Source: Sphingomonas sp. 7/4-4
GTDB taxonomy: Bacteria > Pseudomonadota > Alphaproteobacteria > Sphingomonadales > Sphingomonadaceae
Reading direction: 5' to 3'
Length of the DNA stretch: 64,000 nt
NCBI RefSeq assembly: GCF_027941955.1
Contig: NZ_CP115960.1
Coordinates: 1,302,001 to 1,366,000, forward strand
Below the pieces are notes generated by a model. The model saw only the letters and a program-made list of their open reading frames with translations, did no database searches and was not told the DNA's origin. Both the position numbers and the translations under genes were made by a program. Positions 9,338-19,140 of the stretch are shown in pieces. Each line of letters begins with the position of its first letter. Position 1 is the first letter of the stretch.

Positions 9338-10140
9338 CGGGTCTCCGGCGGGATTTGCGTGATGACGACAATGTCGGCTGGCGTGGGCGCCGGCGTCAAT
9401 GCCTGGCCGATCCACACCGTGAAGGCCGCCGCTGCGAGCATCACGCCGAACGGCAGCCGATCGGTAGCAGCGATCTTCCGCCCGCCCATCCGCAACCCCA
9501 GCACCGCCGCCAGCCCGATCAGCGCCGCGGCAAGCAGCACCAGCGGCAGCGCCTGCCAGCCGAGCCAGCAGCCGATTGCCCCGAACAATTTGGGGTCTCC
9601 CCGCCCAGCCCCTGCCGGCCACGCACCAGCCGATAGCCCGCCGCGATCGCGGCCAGCGTCGCGAATCCCCGATCCCGCCGATCAGCCTCGCGTCGATCGG
9701 TGGCCAAATGCCGAAGAGTCCCGCCGCCAGCCCTGCTGCCGCCAGCGCACCGGTGAGCAAATTGGGCAGCCAGAATGCAGCGAGGTCGAGAGCCGCCAGC
9801 GCCAGAAGCATCCAGCCGAATATCGCCCCGACGACTCCGCCGATCCCGGGGACGAGAATGCCGGCGACGATGCCGATCATCATGCCGGCGAGTTCGGTAA
9901 CCAGATGGCTCGGATGGACAGACGCGCCGCACCCCGGCACCGTCCGCGCTGGAGCACGAAACTCGCCACCGGCACCAGCTCACGCGCGCCGAGCCCTTTC
10001 CCGCACGCGTCGCATTCCGACCGCCCCTGCAGCGCGGACCGGCCTTTCGGCCAGCGGATCGCCACTGTCGCGATGAAGCTGCCGAAGACGAGCCCCAGCA
10101 CGCCGAGCAGCACCGGCCACAGCCAGAGGTCAGTCGTCAT
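9334..10140 (-). CDS. Prepilin peptidase, A24 family (PilD/GspO-like); three frameshifts
   Basis: The N-terminal part has VFGSFI and a four-cysteine zinc site (CDAC and, after repair, CRGC) as in bifunctional prepilin peptidase/N-methyltransferases. The catalytic aspartates are in LDLAAFWLPN and, after repair, GLGGGDPKLF. About seven membrane segments are present. Each of three G5 runs read as G4 (9932-9935, 9667-9670, 9599-9602) shifts the frame, and repairing them gives one protein of about 269 residues. It overlaps the upstream small membrane gene by 11 bp and the downstream dehydrogenase by four. No pilus or type II secretion genes are in the window, so its substrates lie elsewhere. Confidence 0.8.
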
Positions 10141-10390
10141 CGCGCGGCGGCCGCTTGCGGATCAGATAGCGATAGACGCCGAACAGGTTGATGCAGAACA
10201 ATACGAGGTTCTGCGTCCAGAGCGGCTCGTCGTCGGAGAGAAAGGCGCCGCTGATCCAGCAGATGCTGGAAGCGACGAACAGCGCAAAGCCCCAGCCGGT
10301 CACACGCCGGCCGAGATCGAGCGACACCATGAAACAGGCGATGATGCCGCTGATCGAAGCTGCCCATTTGAGGATGTCGACGAGCGTCAT
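10130..10390 (-). CDS. Small integral membrane protein, unknown function
   Basis: This 86-residue protein has three hydrophobic stretches (about residues 3-22, 29-46 and 54-72) and a basic C-terminus RKRPPRDDD. I start it at 10390 (MTLVDILKW), eight bases after a GGAAG box. It overlaps the start of the prepilin peptidase by 11 bp, so the two are translated together. I do not recognise a named family with certainty. The size and pattern recall small YgjV-like membrane proteins. Confidence 0.65.
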   Translation of the reverse strand: MTLVDILKWAASISGIIACFMVSLDLGRRVTGWGFALFVASSICWISGAFLSDDEPLWTQNLVLFCINLFGVYRYLIRKRPPRDDD

Positions 10391-10476
10391 GTGGGAGCTT
10401 CCTTGGCGCGCGGGCACGGCTTTTGCAAACTGCCCCGGGGATGACTAAATCGCCCCCAACAAACGAGAGGAAAACA

Positions 10477-11664
10477 ATGTCCGCCGACGATATCGTCATC
10501 GCCTCCTATGCCCGCACGCCGATGGGCAGCTTCCAGGGTTGCCTGACCGACGCCAGCGCGATCGATCTCGGCGCCACCGCGGTGGGCGCGGCAGTCGAGC
10601 GCGCGGGGCTGAAGGGCGATGCGATCGAGCGGATCTACATGGGCTGCGTGCTCCCGGCCGGCCTCGGCCAGGCCCCCGCGCGCCAAGCGGCGTTGAATGC
10701 CGGCCTTCCGCATCACATCGAGGCGACCACGATCAACAAGATGTGTGGATCGGGGATGCAGGCCGCGATCATGGCCGCCGATGCGCTCGCCGCGGGATCG
10801 GTCGACCTGCTCGTCGCCGGCGGCATGGAGAGCATGACCAATTCGCCCTATCTCTCGCTGCGCCACCGCGCGGGCGCGCGGATCGGGCACGACGTGCTCA
10901 AGGACCATATGTATCTCGACGGACTCGAGGACGCCTATGAGCCCGGCCGCCTGATGGGCAGCTTCGCCGAGGAGACTGCGCAGGAATATCAATTCACCCG
11001 TCAGGCGCAGGACGCGTTTGCGATCGCCTCGCTCCAGCGCGCGCAGAAGGCGCAGCAATCGGGTGCGTTCGATCGCGAGATCGTCCCCGTCGAAGTCAAG
11101 GGCCGCAAGGGCGTCACCACGATCACGTTCGACGAGCAGCCGGCGAAGGGCGATCTCGCCAAGATCCCGACGCTCAAGCCCGCTTTCTCGAAGGACGGCA
11201 CGATCACCGCCGCCAATGCTTCGTCGATCTCGGACGGCGCGGCGGCGCTGGTGATGACTCGGATGAGCGTCGCCGACCGGCTCGGGCTGAACCCCGTGGC
11301 CCGTGTCGTCGCCCACGCCGCGCACGCGCATGCCCCTGCCCGCTTCACCACTGCGCCCGTGTTCGCGATGCGCAAGGCACTGGAGAAAGCGGGATGGCAG
11401 ATCGGCGATGTCGACCTGTTCGAAGTGAACGAGGCGTTCGCCTGCGTCGCGATGATCGCGATGCACGATCTCGGCATCGGCCACGACGTGCTCAACGTCC
11501 ATGGCGGCGCCTGCGCGCTCGGCCACCCGATCGGCGCCAGCGGTGCACGCGTCCTCGCCACATTGCTCTCAGCCCTCGAGACGAACGGCCAAAAGCGCGG
11601 CCTCGCCTCGCTCTGCATCGGCGGCGGCGAGGCTACTGCGATGGCCGTGGAGTTGCTCGATTAA
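10477..11664 (+). CDS. Acetyl-CoA C-acetyltransferase (thiolase)
   Basis: This 395-residue thiolase has the nucleophilic cysteine in NKMCGSGMQA, the NEAFA motif, the general base in GHPIGASG and the second cysteine near CIGGGEA. The VVSG-type start is replaced by DDIVIASYARTPMG, usual for the biosynthetic AtoB/PhaA branch. It condenses or cleaves acetoacetyl-CoA in short-chain acyl-CoA metabolism. A GAGAGG box sits just upstream of the ATG. It is divergent from the 10390 gene and 36 bp ahead of a Gfo/Idh oxidoreductase. Confidence 0.92.
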   Translation: MSADDIVIASYARTPMGSFQGCLTDASAIDLGATAVGAAVERAGLKGDAIERIYMGCVLPAGLGQAPARQAALNAGLPHHIEATTINKMCGSGMQAAIMAADALAAGSVDLLVAGGMESMTNSPYLSLRHRAGARIGHDVLKDHMYLDGLEDAYEPGRLMGSFAEETAQEYQFTRQAQDAFAIASLQRAQKAQQSGAFDREIVPVEVKGRKGVTTITFDEQPAKGDLAKIPTLKPAFSKDGTITAANASSISDGAAALVMTRMSVADRLGLNPVARVVAHAAHAHAPARFTTAPVFAMRKALEKAGWQIGDVDLFEVNEAFACVAMIAMHDLGIGHDVLNVHGGACALGHPIGASGARVLATLLSALETNGQKRGLASLCIGGGEATAMAVELLD

Positions 11665-11700
11665 GGGCGAATCCTGCTATCGCGATCCGAAGGAGAGTTC

Positions 11701-12683
11701 GTGAGGATCCGCTGGGGAATGATCGGCACGGGCTCGGTCGCGGAACACAAAAGCGGCCCGGCCTTCCTCCGGGCTCCGGGCGGTTCCCTTGAAGCCGTGG
11801 CCTCCCGGCGACACGATCGAGCGCTCGACTATGCGGCGCGCCACGGCGTCCCGCACGTTTTCGCCTCGCCGGACGACCTGATCGCGTCCGAACTGGTCGA
11901 CGCCGTCTACATCGCCACGCCGCCGGCCTCGCACCTTCCGCTGGCGCTGGCAGCGGCGAAGGCGGGCAAGCCATGCTGCGTCGAAAAGCCGATGACGGTC
12001 TATCTGCGCGACGCCGAGAAATTGTGCCGCGCCTTCGACGAGGCTGGCGTGCCGCTGTTCGTCTCTTATTACCGGCGCAGCCTTCCGCGCTTCGCCGCGA
12101 TCGACGAGGCTATCGACAATGGTGCGATCGGCCCGATACGGTCGGTGACATGGACGTTGGGCCGGGTGGGCGCGACGCCCGTTACCGGCGACAATTGGCG
12201 GATCGATCCTTCCGAGGCGCCGGGGGCCTTTTCGAGGATCTGGCCTGCCATGGGCTGGATCTGTTCGACAGCCTGTTCGGGCCGATCACCCAAGTCGACG
12301 TCTCGCAGCTGCATATTCCGGCAGCGTCACTGGTACCGGACCGCGTCGAGGCGCGCTGGCGCCACGGCCCCGCGATCGAAGCGCACGGCATCTGGGATTT
12401 CGCCGCCGAAGCGCGCACCGACACGATCGTCATCACCGGCGAGCATGGCACGATCCGCTTCGCGATATTCGACGAAGCGCCGATCGAAGTACACAGCCGC
12501 GCCGGCGTGGCCACGCACGACATCCCCAATCCGAAGCCGATCCAGTTGCCGCACGTGATCGCGCTCAACCGGGCTCTCGGCGCAGGCGTGCCGCATCCGT
12601 CCACCGGCCATTCGGCATTGCGCACGGCGCGCGCGAGCGAAGCAATCCTCCGCGGGCCGCGCACCCGTGTCGAACGCGGCTGA
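11701..12683 (+). CDS. Gfo/Idh/MocA family NAD(P)-dependent oxidoreductase; one frameshift
   Basis: The N-terminal Rossmann fold (RWGMIGTGSVAEHKSGPA) and the central CVEKPMTVYL motif, with its catalytic lysine region, place this in the Gfo/Idh/MocA family, which acts on sugars, polyols or pterin-like rings. I use the GTG start at 11701, eight bases after AAGGAGA. The frame breaks in a G run at 12222-12226. One more G gives EAPGGLFEDLACHGLDLFD, the normal substrate-side region with the conserved histidine. The substrate is unknown. Confidence 0.85.
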
Positions 12684-12688
12684 CGTGC

Positions 12689-13165
12689 CTAGCGCAGCAC
12701 TTCGCCGGGCTCGACACCCCAGATGTGCGACTGCTCGATATAGCCCGTGCGGCCGCCCACGTCGAAGCGGCACCAATTGTCGGTGCATTTGCTGATCGCC
12801 CCGACCACGCCGGGTTCGACTCGCCAGTTGATATGCGCATCGAGCTGGGGCGCGGAGCGCAGTTCGGTCACGCCGCCCACTACGATCGCAGTGCGCTTCT
12901 CGTCGAGGAAGTTGCGCAGCATCCAGCCCTGGGTGCCGCCCGGATCCTCGACCTTGCGCCACTCGCCATAGACGTCGAGCACCTTGAGCGGGAGATCGCG
13001 GCGCTTGTAGAGCCAGATTGCCGGATAGTTGCGGCCCGGGCCGCTGCGCAGGTGCGCCTTGTCGACGTCGATCGACACCCAATAAGGCGGCTTGCGCTGC
13101 GCGATCGCCGGCATGGCGAGCGCCAGCGCCGCGATCCCCAGCATCATCCAAGCGCCGAGCCGCAT
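12689..13165 (-). CDS. Secreted bacterial SH3-domain protein
   Basis: This 158-residue protein has a signal peptide (MRLGAWMMLGIAALALAMPA...) and two SH3-like segments: LRSGPGRNYPAIW...WRKVEDPGGTQGWM, and LRSAPQLDAHINWRV...WCRFDVGGRTGYI. I start at 13165 because AGGGGA lies five bases upstream. The alternative at 13180 only adds five residues. Such double SH3 proteins are periplasmic and thought to bind peptidoglycan or partner proteins. It is convergent with the oxidoreductase, with six bases between the ends. Confidence 0.85.
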   Translation of the reverse strand: MRLGAWMMLGIAALALAMPAIAQRKPPYWVSIDVDKAHLRSGPGRNYPAIWLYKRRDLPLKVLDVYGEWRKVEDPGGTQGWMLRNFLDEKRTAIVVGGVTELRSAPQLDAHINWRVEPGVVGAISKCTDNWCRFDVGGRTGYIEQSHIWGVEPGEVLR

Positions 13166-13257
13166 TCGATCCCCTGTCATGAGTCCGCTGATACTGCGAG
13201 CATGCGCCGCGCTTCAACCCGTTGACTGGCGCCTCGGCACCGGCCAATCCGCCCTGA

Positions 13258-14256
13258 ATGGCACAGCCCGCGCGCCCCTCCCGTCCCCAGGTGACCGTCA
13301 CCCGCGCATTGCCGCAGGCGATCGAGACGCGCATGGCCGAATTGTTCGACGCCGTGCTCAATGGCGATGACCGTCCGATGGACCGCACCATGCTCGCCGC
13401 GGCGATGGCCGATGCCGATGTCTTCGTGCCCACGGTGACCGACCGGATCGACGCGGAACTGATCGCCGCGGCCCCCGATCGCCTTCGCCTGATCGCCAAT
13501 TACGGCGCGGGATTCGGCCATATCGATCTGAAAGCGGCGCGCGAGCGCGGCATCACCGTCACCAACACCCCTGGCGTGCTGACCGAGGACACCGCCGACA
13601 TGGCGATGGCGCTGATCCTCGCCGCGCCGCGCCGGCTGATCGAGGGCGACAAGCTCGTCCGCTCGGGCGAATGGACCGGGTGGCGCCCCACCGGCATGCG
13701 CGGCCACCGCATCGGCGGCAAGAAGCTCGGCATCCTCGGCATGGGCCGGATCGGCCAGGCTGTGGCGCAGCGCGCCCGCGCCTTCGGGCTGCAGATCCAT
13801 TATCACAACCGCCACCGCATCCCCGAAGTCGCCGAGGCCCAGCTTGGTGCGACCTGGCATGCCGATCTGGATGCGATGCTCGCCGCGGTCGACATCCTGA
13901 CCATCCACACGCCGCACACCGAGAACACCGGCGGGCTGATCGATGCGCGCCGGCTCGACCTGCTCGGCCCCCAGGGCTGGCTGATCAACACCGCGCGCGG
14001 CGAGATCGTCGATCCGGAAGCTTTGGTGGCGGCGCTGACCGGGGGCCACATCGCCGGCGCCGGGCTCGACGTCTATGTGAACGAACCCGCGGTCGATCCG
14101 CGGCTGATCGCGCTCGACAACGTCGTGCTGCTTCCGCATCTCGGCTCCGCGACCTTCGAGGGCCGCGAGGCGATGGGGCTCAAGGTCATCGCCAATATCC
14201 GCTCCTGGGTCGACGGCCATCGACCGCCCGATCAGGTCCTCGAGGGCTGGCTCTAG
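13258..14256 (+). CDS. D-2-hydroxyacid dehydrogenase, glyoxylate/hydroxypyruvate reductase type
   Basis: This 332-residue protein has the NAD(P)-binding loop LGILGMGRIGQAVAQRA, the arginine in NTARGEIVDPEAL, the glutamate near LDVYVNEP and the catalytic histidine in LLPHLGSAT. These are the marks of D-isomer-specific 2-hydroxyacid dehydrogenases. The substrate loop NYGAGFGHIDLKAA fits glyoxylate/hydroxypyruvate reductases (GhrB/GyaR). It would reduce glyoxylate or hydroxypyruvate in the cytosol. Confidence 0.9.
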   Translation: MAQPARPSRPQVTVTRALPQAIETRMAELFDAVLNGDDRPMDRTMLAAAMADADVFVPTVTDRIDAELIAAAPDRLRLIANYGAGFGHIDLKAARERGITVTNTPGVLTEDTADMAMALILAAPRRLIEGDKLVRSGEWTGWRPTGMRGHRIGGKKLGILGMGRIGQAVAQRARAFGLQIHYHNRHRIPEVAEAQLGATWHADLDAMLAAVDILTIHTPHTENTGGLIDARRLDLLGPQGWLINTARGEIVDPEALVAALTGGHIAGAGLDVYVNEPAVDPRLIALDNVVLLPHLGSATFEGREAMGLKVIANIRSWVDGHRPPDQVLEGWL

Positions 14257-14308
14257 CTCCCGGAACTCCTTGCTTCTGAAGCGGTTCTCCGCCGAAAAGG
14301 AGGCACCA

Positions 14309-14740
14309 ATGAAGAAATACAGCTATGCGTGGATCACGCTCGGCTTCTTCCTCGTTTCGTTCGCGCTCCATTGGCTGTTCGGCTGGAAGGCTTTCGTCGA
14401 AGAGGCCCGCGCGCATGGCCAGATCGCCGAGACGTCGAGCTATCTGAACGAGATGCTGCGCGACACCTTCGAGAACTGGCAGTCCGAATTCCTGCAATTG
14501 CTCTGGCAAGTCGTGGGGCTCGCTTATTTCCTCTATATCGGATCGCCCTCGTCGAAGGAAAATGACGACCGGATGGAGGCGAAGATCGATTCGCTGCTCC
14601 GCCTCCACGCCGGTGTGGACCGCGGGCAGGAGATCATCGACGAGCTCGACGACCGCTATCTGCGCGCCCACGGCCACGCCAAGCCGCACGCCCACGGCGC
14701 GGACCCGGTGGTAGGCAGCGGCAAGGAAGACGCCGCCTGA
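14309..14740 (+). CDS. DUF6766-like small membrane protein
   Basis: This 143-residue protein has two membrane segments around residues 7-24 and 62-80. Between them it has the phrase RDTFENWQSEFLQLLWQVVG, and after them SPSSKENDDRMEAKID. The pattern matches what I recall of the DUF6766 family, whose role is unknown. An AAAAGGAGG box lies six bases before the ATG at 14309, which settles the start. The C-terminus is His-rich (HGHAKPHAHG). Confidence 0.78.
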   Translation: MKKYSYAWITLGFFLVSFALHWLFGWKAFVEEARAHGQIAETSSYLNEMLRDTFENWQSEFLQLLWQVVGLAYFLYIGSPSSKENDDRMEAKIDSLLRLHAGVDRGQEIIDELDDRYLRAHGHAKPHAHGADPVVGSGKEDAA

Positions 14741-14746
14741 GCGCGG

Positions 14747-15443
14747 TCAGAGGCCGCGAAGCCACTCCGTGATCATCGCCTTGCCGGCGGCCACCGCCGC
14801 ACTGCCGTGCGCCTCATGCTCGCCGCGCAGGCGCTCGGGCGAAGTGCCTGCCTCGGCGATGAAGGCCGGGCCATTCTCGATCCACGCCTCGAAGCGCGGA
14901 TCCTCGCCCATTTCGGCATGGAACTGGAGCGCGAGCAATTCGGGGCCACGGCGGAAGGCCTGGTGGGCATAAGACGGCGTCGAGGCGAGAAGCTCGACAT
15001 CGTCCGGCAAACCGAAGGTATCGCCGTGCCAATGCAGCATCGGCACTCCGGCGACGTGGCGGAGCGGCGAATCCGCCCCCGGATCGTTGAGCTTCACCGG
15101 CGCGAAGCCGATCTCCTTCACCGGACCCGGCCGGACTTCGGCGCCCATCGCCGCTGCGATCATCTGTGCGCCGAGGCACACGCCGAGCGTGGGCAGCCCG
15201 CGCGCGATTCTGCTCGGCAAGCCGCTCGAGTTCATGCGCGATCCACGGATGCGCCTCGCGTTCATAGACCCCCATCGGCCCGCCCATCATCAGCAGCAGG
15301 TCGGGCGCGTCGAAATCGAGGCTGGAAAAGCCCGGATCGGTGACGTCGACGCGATCGAGGACATAGCCCGCAGCCTCGATCGGCTCGCGGAACCCGGCGA
15401 TGCCCTCATACGGGGTGTGGCGGATGATGAGACCGGTCTTCAT
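14747..15443 (-). CDS. Class I glutamine amidotransferase (GMP synthase-like); one frameshift
   Basis: The protein has the triad cysteine in GVCLGAQMI and the histidine in LQFHAEMGEDP. The N-terminus MKTGLIIRHTPYEG and the motif LLMMGGPMGVYE match stand-alone GATase proteins of the YfeJ/GuaA-N type, not a fused GMP synthase. The frame is broken at 15206-15212, where the plus strand reads GATTCTG. Restoring GATTCG gives LAERIARGLPTLGVCLGAQ, a clean join. Its amination partner is unknown. Confidence 0.83.
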
Positions 15444-15503
15444 GTCGCCAGCCTAGCGGGATGGGCGCCGATCGGAAGGCTAGGGTTTCTTGGGATGCCT
15501 AAA

Positions 15504-15530
15504 ATTCCTCCCCGCTTCGCGAGGGAGGAT
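15504..15530 (-). terminator. Hairpin terminator after the nitronate monooxygenase gene
   Basis: On the minus strand CCTCCC-TCGCGAAGCG-GGGAGG is followed by AATTTTA. It starts about nine bases past the stop of the gene at 15539 and before the amidotransferase. The core is the CCTCCC palindrome seen elsewhere in the window. Confidence 0.6.
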
Positions 15531-15538
15531 TTTTGGGG

Positions 15539-16941
15539 TCAATCCCCGGTCAGGATCCGGTCGACGAGCTGCTTCACCGTCGGCACGAAGCCGTTCGAAT
15601 AGAAGGGATCGCGCTTGAAATTGTAAGCGCCGTGCCCGGCGAACATGAGGTTTTCCTCCACCGGCCCGCCATGGGCGATGTCCTGCAGAGTCTTCTGGAT
15701 GCAGAAACTGCGCGGATCGGCGAGGCGGCCGGTCGAGTTGGTCTCGGTGTCCGCCCAGGACGAGAACTGGCATTGGCTGAGACAGCCCATGCAATCGGCC
15801 TGGTCCTTGCGGATCACGCTCTTCTCTTCCTCGCTGACGAAGACCAAAGTGTTGTCCGGAGTCTTGAGCGCGGAGGTGAAGCCGAGCCCGAACCATTCGC
15901 GCGCGCGCAGCAGATCGTTGCGGGTCACCCAGAAATTCTTGCCCTTCACGCCCACGTCGAGCTGGAAGACGTGGTCCCCGGCATGCTCGGTCGAATAAGC
16001 GATCTGGCGCTCCGATCGCGCCTCGAGGCTGCGCAGGAACGGATTGCGCACCGCCGAAGAATAGAAGCCGGTGGGCGAGAAGCGGTGGAGCAGGATGTCG
16101 CCTTCCTCCAGCGTCATCAGCGCGTTCTTCCACCCCTCGGGGATCGGGCTTTCCTTGGTGAGCAGCGGCCGCGTGCCGAACTGGAACGCGATCTTGCCGA
16201 GCTCGGGATTGTCGATCCAGTCGCTCCAGTCGCGCAGATACCAGACGCCGCCGGCCATCACGATCGGCACGTCGTCCGAGATGCCACCCTCGCGCATCGT
16301 CGCGCGCAGATCGCGGACGCGGGGATAGGGATCCTGCGGCACCAGAGGATCCTCCGCGTTGGACAAGCCGTTATGCCCGCCCGCCAGCCACGGGTCCTCA
16401 TAGACCACCGCGGCCAGCCATTCCGACGCCTTCGAATAGGCCCGCTTCCACAGCGCGCGGAAGGCGCGGCCCGAGCTGACGATCGGCAGGTAGCTGACGC
16501 CGTAAGAGGCAGTGATCTCGCTGAGCTTGTACGGCATGCCCGCGCCGCAGGTCACGCCCGCGACCATCCCGCGCGTACGTTCGAGCACGCCGTGCAGGAT
16601 CCGCTGCGCGCCGCCCATTTCCCACAGCACGTTGATGTTCACCGCGCCCTTGCCGCCGGCGATCTCGAAGGCCTTCTTGACCTGGGTGACGGCGCCTTCG
16701 ATCGCGTATTCGACCAGCTCCTCATGACGCTCGCGTCGGGTCAGCGCGCGATAGATCTGCGGGATGATCTTCCCTTCGGCATCATAGCTGTCGGCATTTA
16801 CCGCACTGACGGTGCCGATGCCGCCGGCCGCCGCCCAGGCGCCAGCGCTCGCGTGGTTCGTGGCCGCGACGCCCTTGCCCCTTCGACCAACGGCCAGACT
16901 TCCCGGCCGTTATAGTTGATAGGCGTCAGACCCTTGAACAA
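15539..16941 (-). CDS. Nitronate monooxygenase family flavoprotein, long form with Cys cluster; one frameshift
   Basis: A TIM-barrel FMN enzyme of about 468 residues. The motifs INVLWEMGGAQRI and IVMAGGVWYLRD (phosphate-binding side) fit the 2-nitropropane dioxygenase family. The chain is well over 100 residues longer than classical NMO. It contains DCMGCLSQCQF, a CxxCxxxC cluster not found in short NMOs. I propose a TTG start at 16941, because GGAGG ends five bases before it and the N-terminus LFKGLTPINYNGREVWPLVE follows. The frame breaks at 16878-16881 (G5 read as G4), with GGKGVAATNHASAG after repair. The substrate is unknown. Confidence 0.8.
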
Positions 16942-17007
16942 ATGTGCCTCCGGTAAAAACTCCGGCGCTTGCTAGCGCCAACCACCCCAACAAGCGAGCC
17001 GCAATCT

Positions 17008-18141
17008 TTATTGCAACCCGTCAGGGCGTCCCATCGCTGCACCATAGAGCCGCGCATAAGACGCGATCATGGCAGCTTCATCGAATAACGCACGGGCGCG
17101 CGCACGGTTCTGCTGACCGATATAATGCATCGATTCCGGGTTTCTGGCCAGCGTGTCGATGCGATCGCGCAGATCGACCTCATGGTGCCGCGGCGCGAGG
17201 AACGGCACGTTCTCGGGCGATACCATCACCGGAATATCGCCCACCCGGGTCGATACGACCGGCAGCCCCGCCGCCATCGCCTCGATCACCGAGATCGGCG
17301 CCTGTTCGCTCCTCGACGACAGTGCGAAGATGTCGAACAATCCCATGTAGCGATGCGGTTCGGCCAGGAATCCGGGCAGGATCACCTGATCCTCGATCGC
17401 CATCGCTTCGGCAGCATCGAGGATGTTCTGCCGCTCGGGGCCTTCGCCCAGGATCACCAGCTTGAAACGCGCATTCACGCCGGCGACGGCGCGGATGAGC
17501 ATCGGCAGATCCTTGACCGGCCTGAGGCCCGCGACGCAGCCGATGAACACTTCGCCTTCGCGGCGCTCCTGCAGCTGCGGGATCAGCTTCGCGTCGGGCT
17601 TGCCTGCATAGAGCATTGTCGGGACGCCATTGGCGATCCGGTGGACGCGATCGGGCGGCTGGCGCCAGTGCTTGAGCGCGACCTTTTCCAGCACGTTGCT
17701 GGGCACCACCAGCGCATTGGCCGCGGGCAGCGCGATCCGGCGATACATGTTGCGCACCGGATTGAGGCGTTCGGCCTCGTCCTGGTTGAACCCGTCTTCA
17801 TGATGCACGATCGGCGGCAGCCCCTTGCCGAACACCCGCGCCGCCATCACGCCGTCGATCGCCCCCCAATTATAGGTGAGGACGAGATCGAAGCGCCGCA
17901 TGAACCCCGCGATCGCCTCATAGCGCTTGACCGAGGGCCGGCCGGAGAGCGGCGGCGGGTTCTGCGCGATCTCGTATTTGATGCCCTTCGCGATCGCGTC
18001 GCGCGCGCCGAGCTGATCGGGCATCGCCGAGACGATCGTGTGCCGCGCTCTGTCGCCGAACGCGTTCATCAGCCGTACGGCACGCGCTTCCTTGCCGCCG
18101 TAATTGAAGGTCGAGTGGAGGTGGAGGATGTGGATTGGCAT
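17008..18141 (-). CDS. Glycosyltransferase family 4 protein
   Basis: This 377-residue GT-B enzyme has the N-terminal [18 protein letters not shown] glycine loop. Its C-terminal nucleotide-sugar site has LGEGPERQNI and the EX7E-type motif SEQAPISVIEAMAAGLP. GT4 enzymes transfer sugars from nucleotide donors to polysaccharide or lipid acceptors at the inner membrane. No other polysaccharide genes are adjacent, so the acceptor cannot be inferred. No clear ribosome site precedes the ATG. Confidence 0.87.
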   Translation of the reverse strand: MPIHILHLHSTFNYGGKEARAVRLMNAFGDRARHTIVSAMPDQLGARDAIAKGIKYEIAQNPPPLSGRPSVKRYEAIAGFMRRFDLVLTYNWGAIDGVMAARVFGKGLPPIVHHEDGFNQDEAERLNPVRNMYRRIALPAANALVVPSNVLEKVALKHWRQPPDRVHRIANGVPTMLYAGKPDAKLIPQLQERREGEVFIGCVAGLRPVKDLPMLIRAVAGVNARFKLVILGEGPERQNILDAAEAMAIEDQVILPGFLAEPHRYMGLFDIFALSSRSEQAPISVIEAMAAGLPVVSTRVGDIPVMVSPENVPFLAPRHHEVDLRDRIDTLARNPESMHYIGQQNRARARALFDEAAMIASYARLYGAAMGRPDGLQ

Positions 18142-18175
18142 GTCGGGGGCCGTGCTTAGCGGCCTAACATGCGTT

Positions 18176-18257
18176 CGTCATCCCGGCGCAGGCCGGGATC
18201 CAGAGTTACGGGCGCTGGAGCTTATGGCTCTGGGCCCCGGCTTGCGCCGGGGTGACG
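18176..18257. repeat. Palindromic intergenic repeat (CGTCATCCCGGC type)
   Basis: CGTCATCCCGGCGCAGGCCG at 18176 is mirrored by the arm ending CGGGGTGACG at 18257, each arm about 29 bp. This is the common CGTCATCCCGG...CCGGGATGACG repeat class. A relative lies at 61851-61924. Confidence 0.7.
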
Positions 18258-18258
18258 G

Positions 18259-19122
18259 TTAGACTTTCGCCAACAATCGCCCGATCGCCGCAACGACCTC
18301 GGGCTCGTCGAGCGTCGGCGCGTGGCCCACTCCGGCGACGGTCACCAGCTTCGCGCCCGGCACCCTTGCGACCATCTTCGCCGCGGTTTCTGCGCTCAGG
18401 ATATCGGAGCGCTCGCCGCGCACGATCAGCACCGGCTTGCCCTTCAGCGCGTCGATGGTCGGCCACATGTCCGGCCCTGCCTCGTTGCCCGGCACGCGGA
18501 ACGGCTCGGCGATCTTCATGTCGTAATCGAGCACGATCCGCCCCGAGCTGTTCACCCGGTACAGGCGCTTGGCCATGCGCAGCCAGTCCTCGATGCCATA
18601 ATCGGGATACACATCGGCATTGCTCTCGGCCACCGCCCGCGCGGCGTGCATCCAGGTCGGGTGCCATACCGCCTTGCCGACATAGGTGCGGATCCGCGCC
18701 AGCCCGCCGGGGTCGAGCTCGGGGCCGACGTCGTTGAGCACCACGCCCGCCAGCTTGCCCCCGTCGGTGGCAGCCAGCAGCATGGTGACGATGCCGCCCA
18801 GCGACGTCCCCACCGCGACGAAGCGCGTGATGCCCAATTCGTCCAGCAGCGCCTCGACATCCTGCAGATAGGTCAGCGGGACATAGGACATCGGATCCTT
18901 GGCATAGGCGCTGTCGCCGCGCCCGCGGAACTCGACGAGGATCACCCGGCGCTCGCCCGCGATCCGCTCCGCCAGCGGCGCATAATCGCGCGCATTGCGG
19001 GTCAGCCCGGGGAAGCAGAGCACCGGCGGCTTGTCGTCGGCACCGGCATAATCGCGGTAATGCAGCCTCAGGCCGTCTTTCGACCACCAATAGCCATCGC
19101 TGTAGTTGCGCCGCTCACCCAT
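18259..19122 (-). CDS. Alpha/beta hydrolase
   Basis: This 287-residue protein has the nucleophile elbow VAVGTSLGG, an oxyanion-loop region VLCFPGLTRNARDY, the acid-bearing VLIVRGERSDILS and the catalytic histidine in GVGHAPTLDEP. It starts at 19122 (MGERRNYSDGYWW), four bases after GGGGAG, and is divergent from selO with 18 bp between the starts. Family members hydrolyse esters, lactones or C-C bonds. The substrate is not predictable. Confidence 0.87.
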   Translation of the reverse strand: MGERRNYSDGYWWSKDGLRLHYRDYAGADDKPPVLCFPGLTRNARDYAPLAERIAGERRVILVEFRGRGDSAYAKDPMSYVPLTYLQDVEALLDELGITRFVAVGTSLGGIVTMLLAATDGGKLAGVVLNDVGPELDPGGLARIRTYVGKAVWHPTWMHAARAVAESNADVYPDYGIEDWLRMAKRLYRVNSSGRIVLDYDMKIAEPFRVPGNEAGPDMWPTIDALKGKPVLIVRGERSDILSAETAAKMVARVPGAKLVTVAGVGHAPTLDEPEVVAAIGRLLAKV

Positions 19123-19140
19123 TGCTCCCCATATCGCCGC

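Noticed and set aside
8405..9940. A single 511-residue frame joining prepilin peptidase and aldehyde dehydrogenase
   Set aside because: It is produced by frameshifts in the peptidase gene. The dehydrogenase has its own ATG at 9337 overlapping the peptidase stop.
15206..15212. Dinucleotide CG deletion as the cause of the amidotransferase frameshift
   Set aside because: Removing the extra base in GATTCTG also restores the frame and yields LAERIARGLPTLG, a better family match, and it follows the pattern seen at six other sites.
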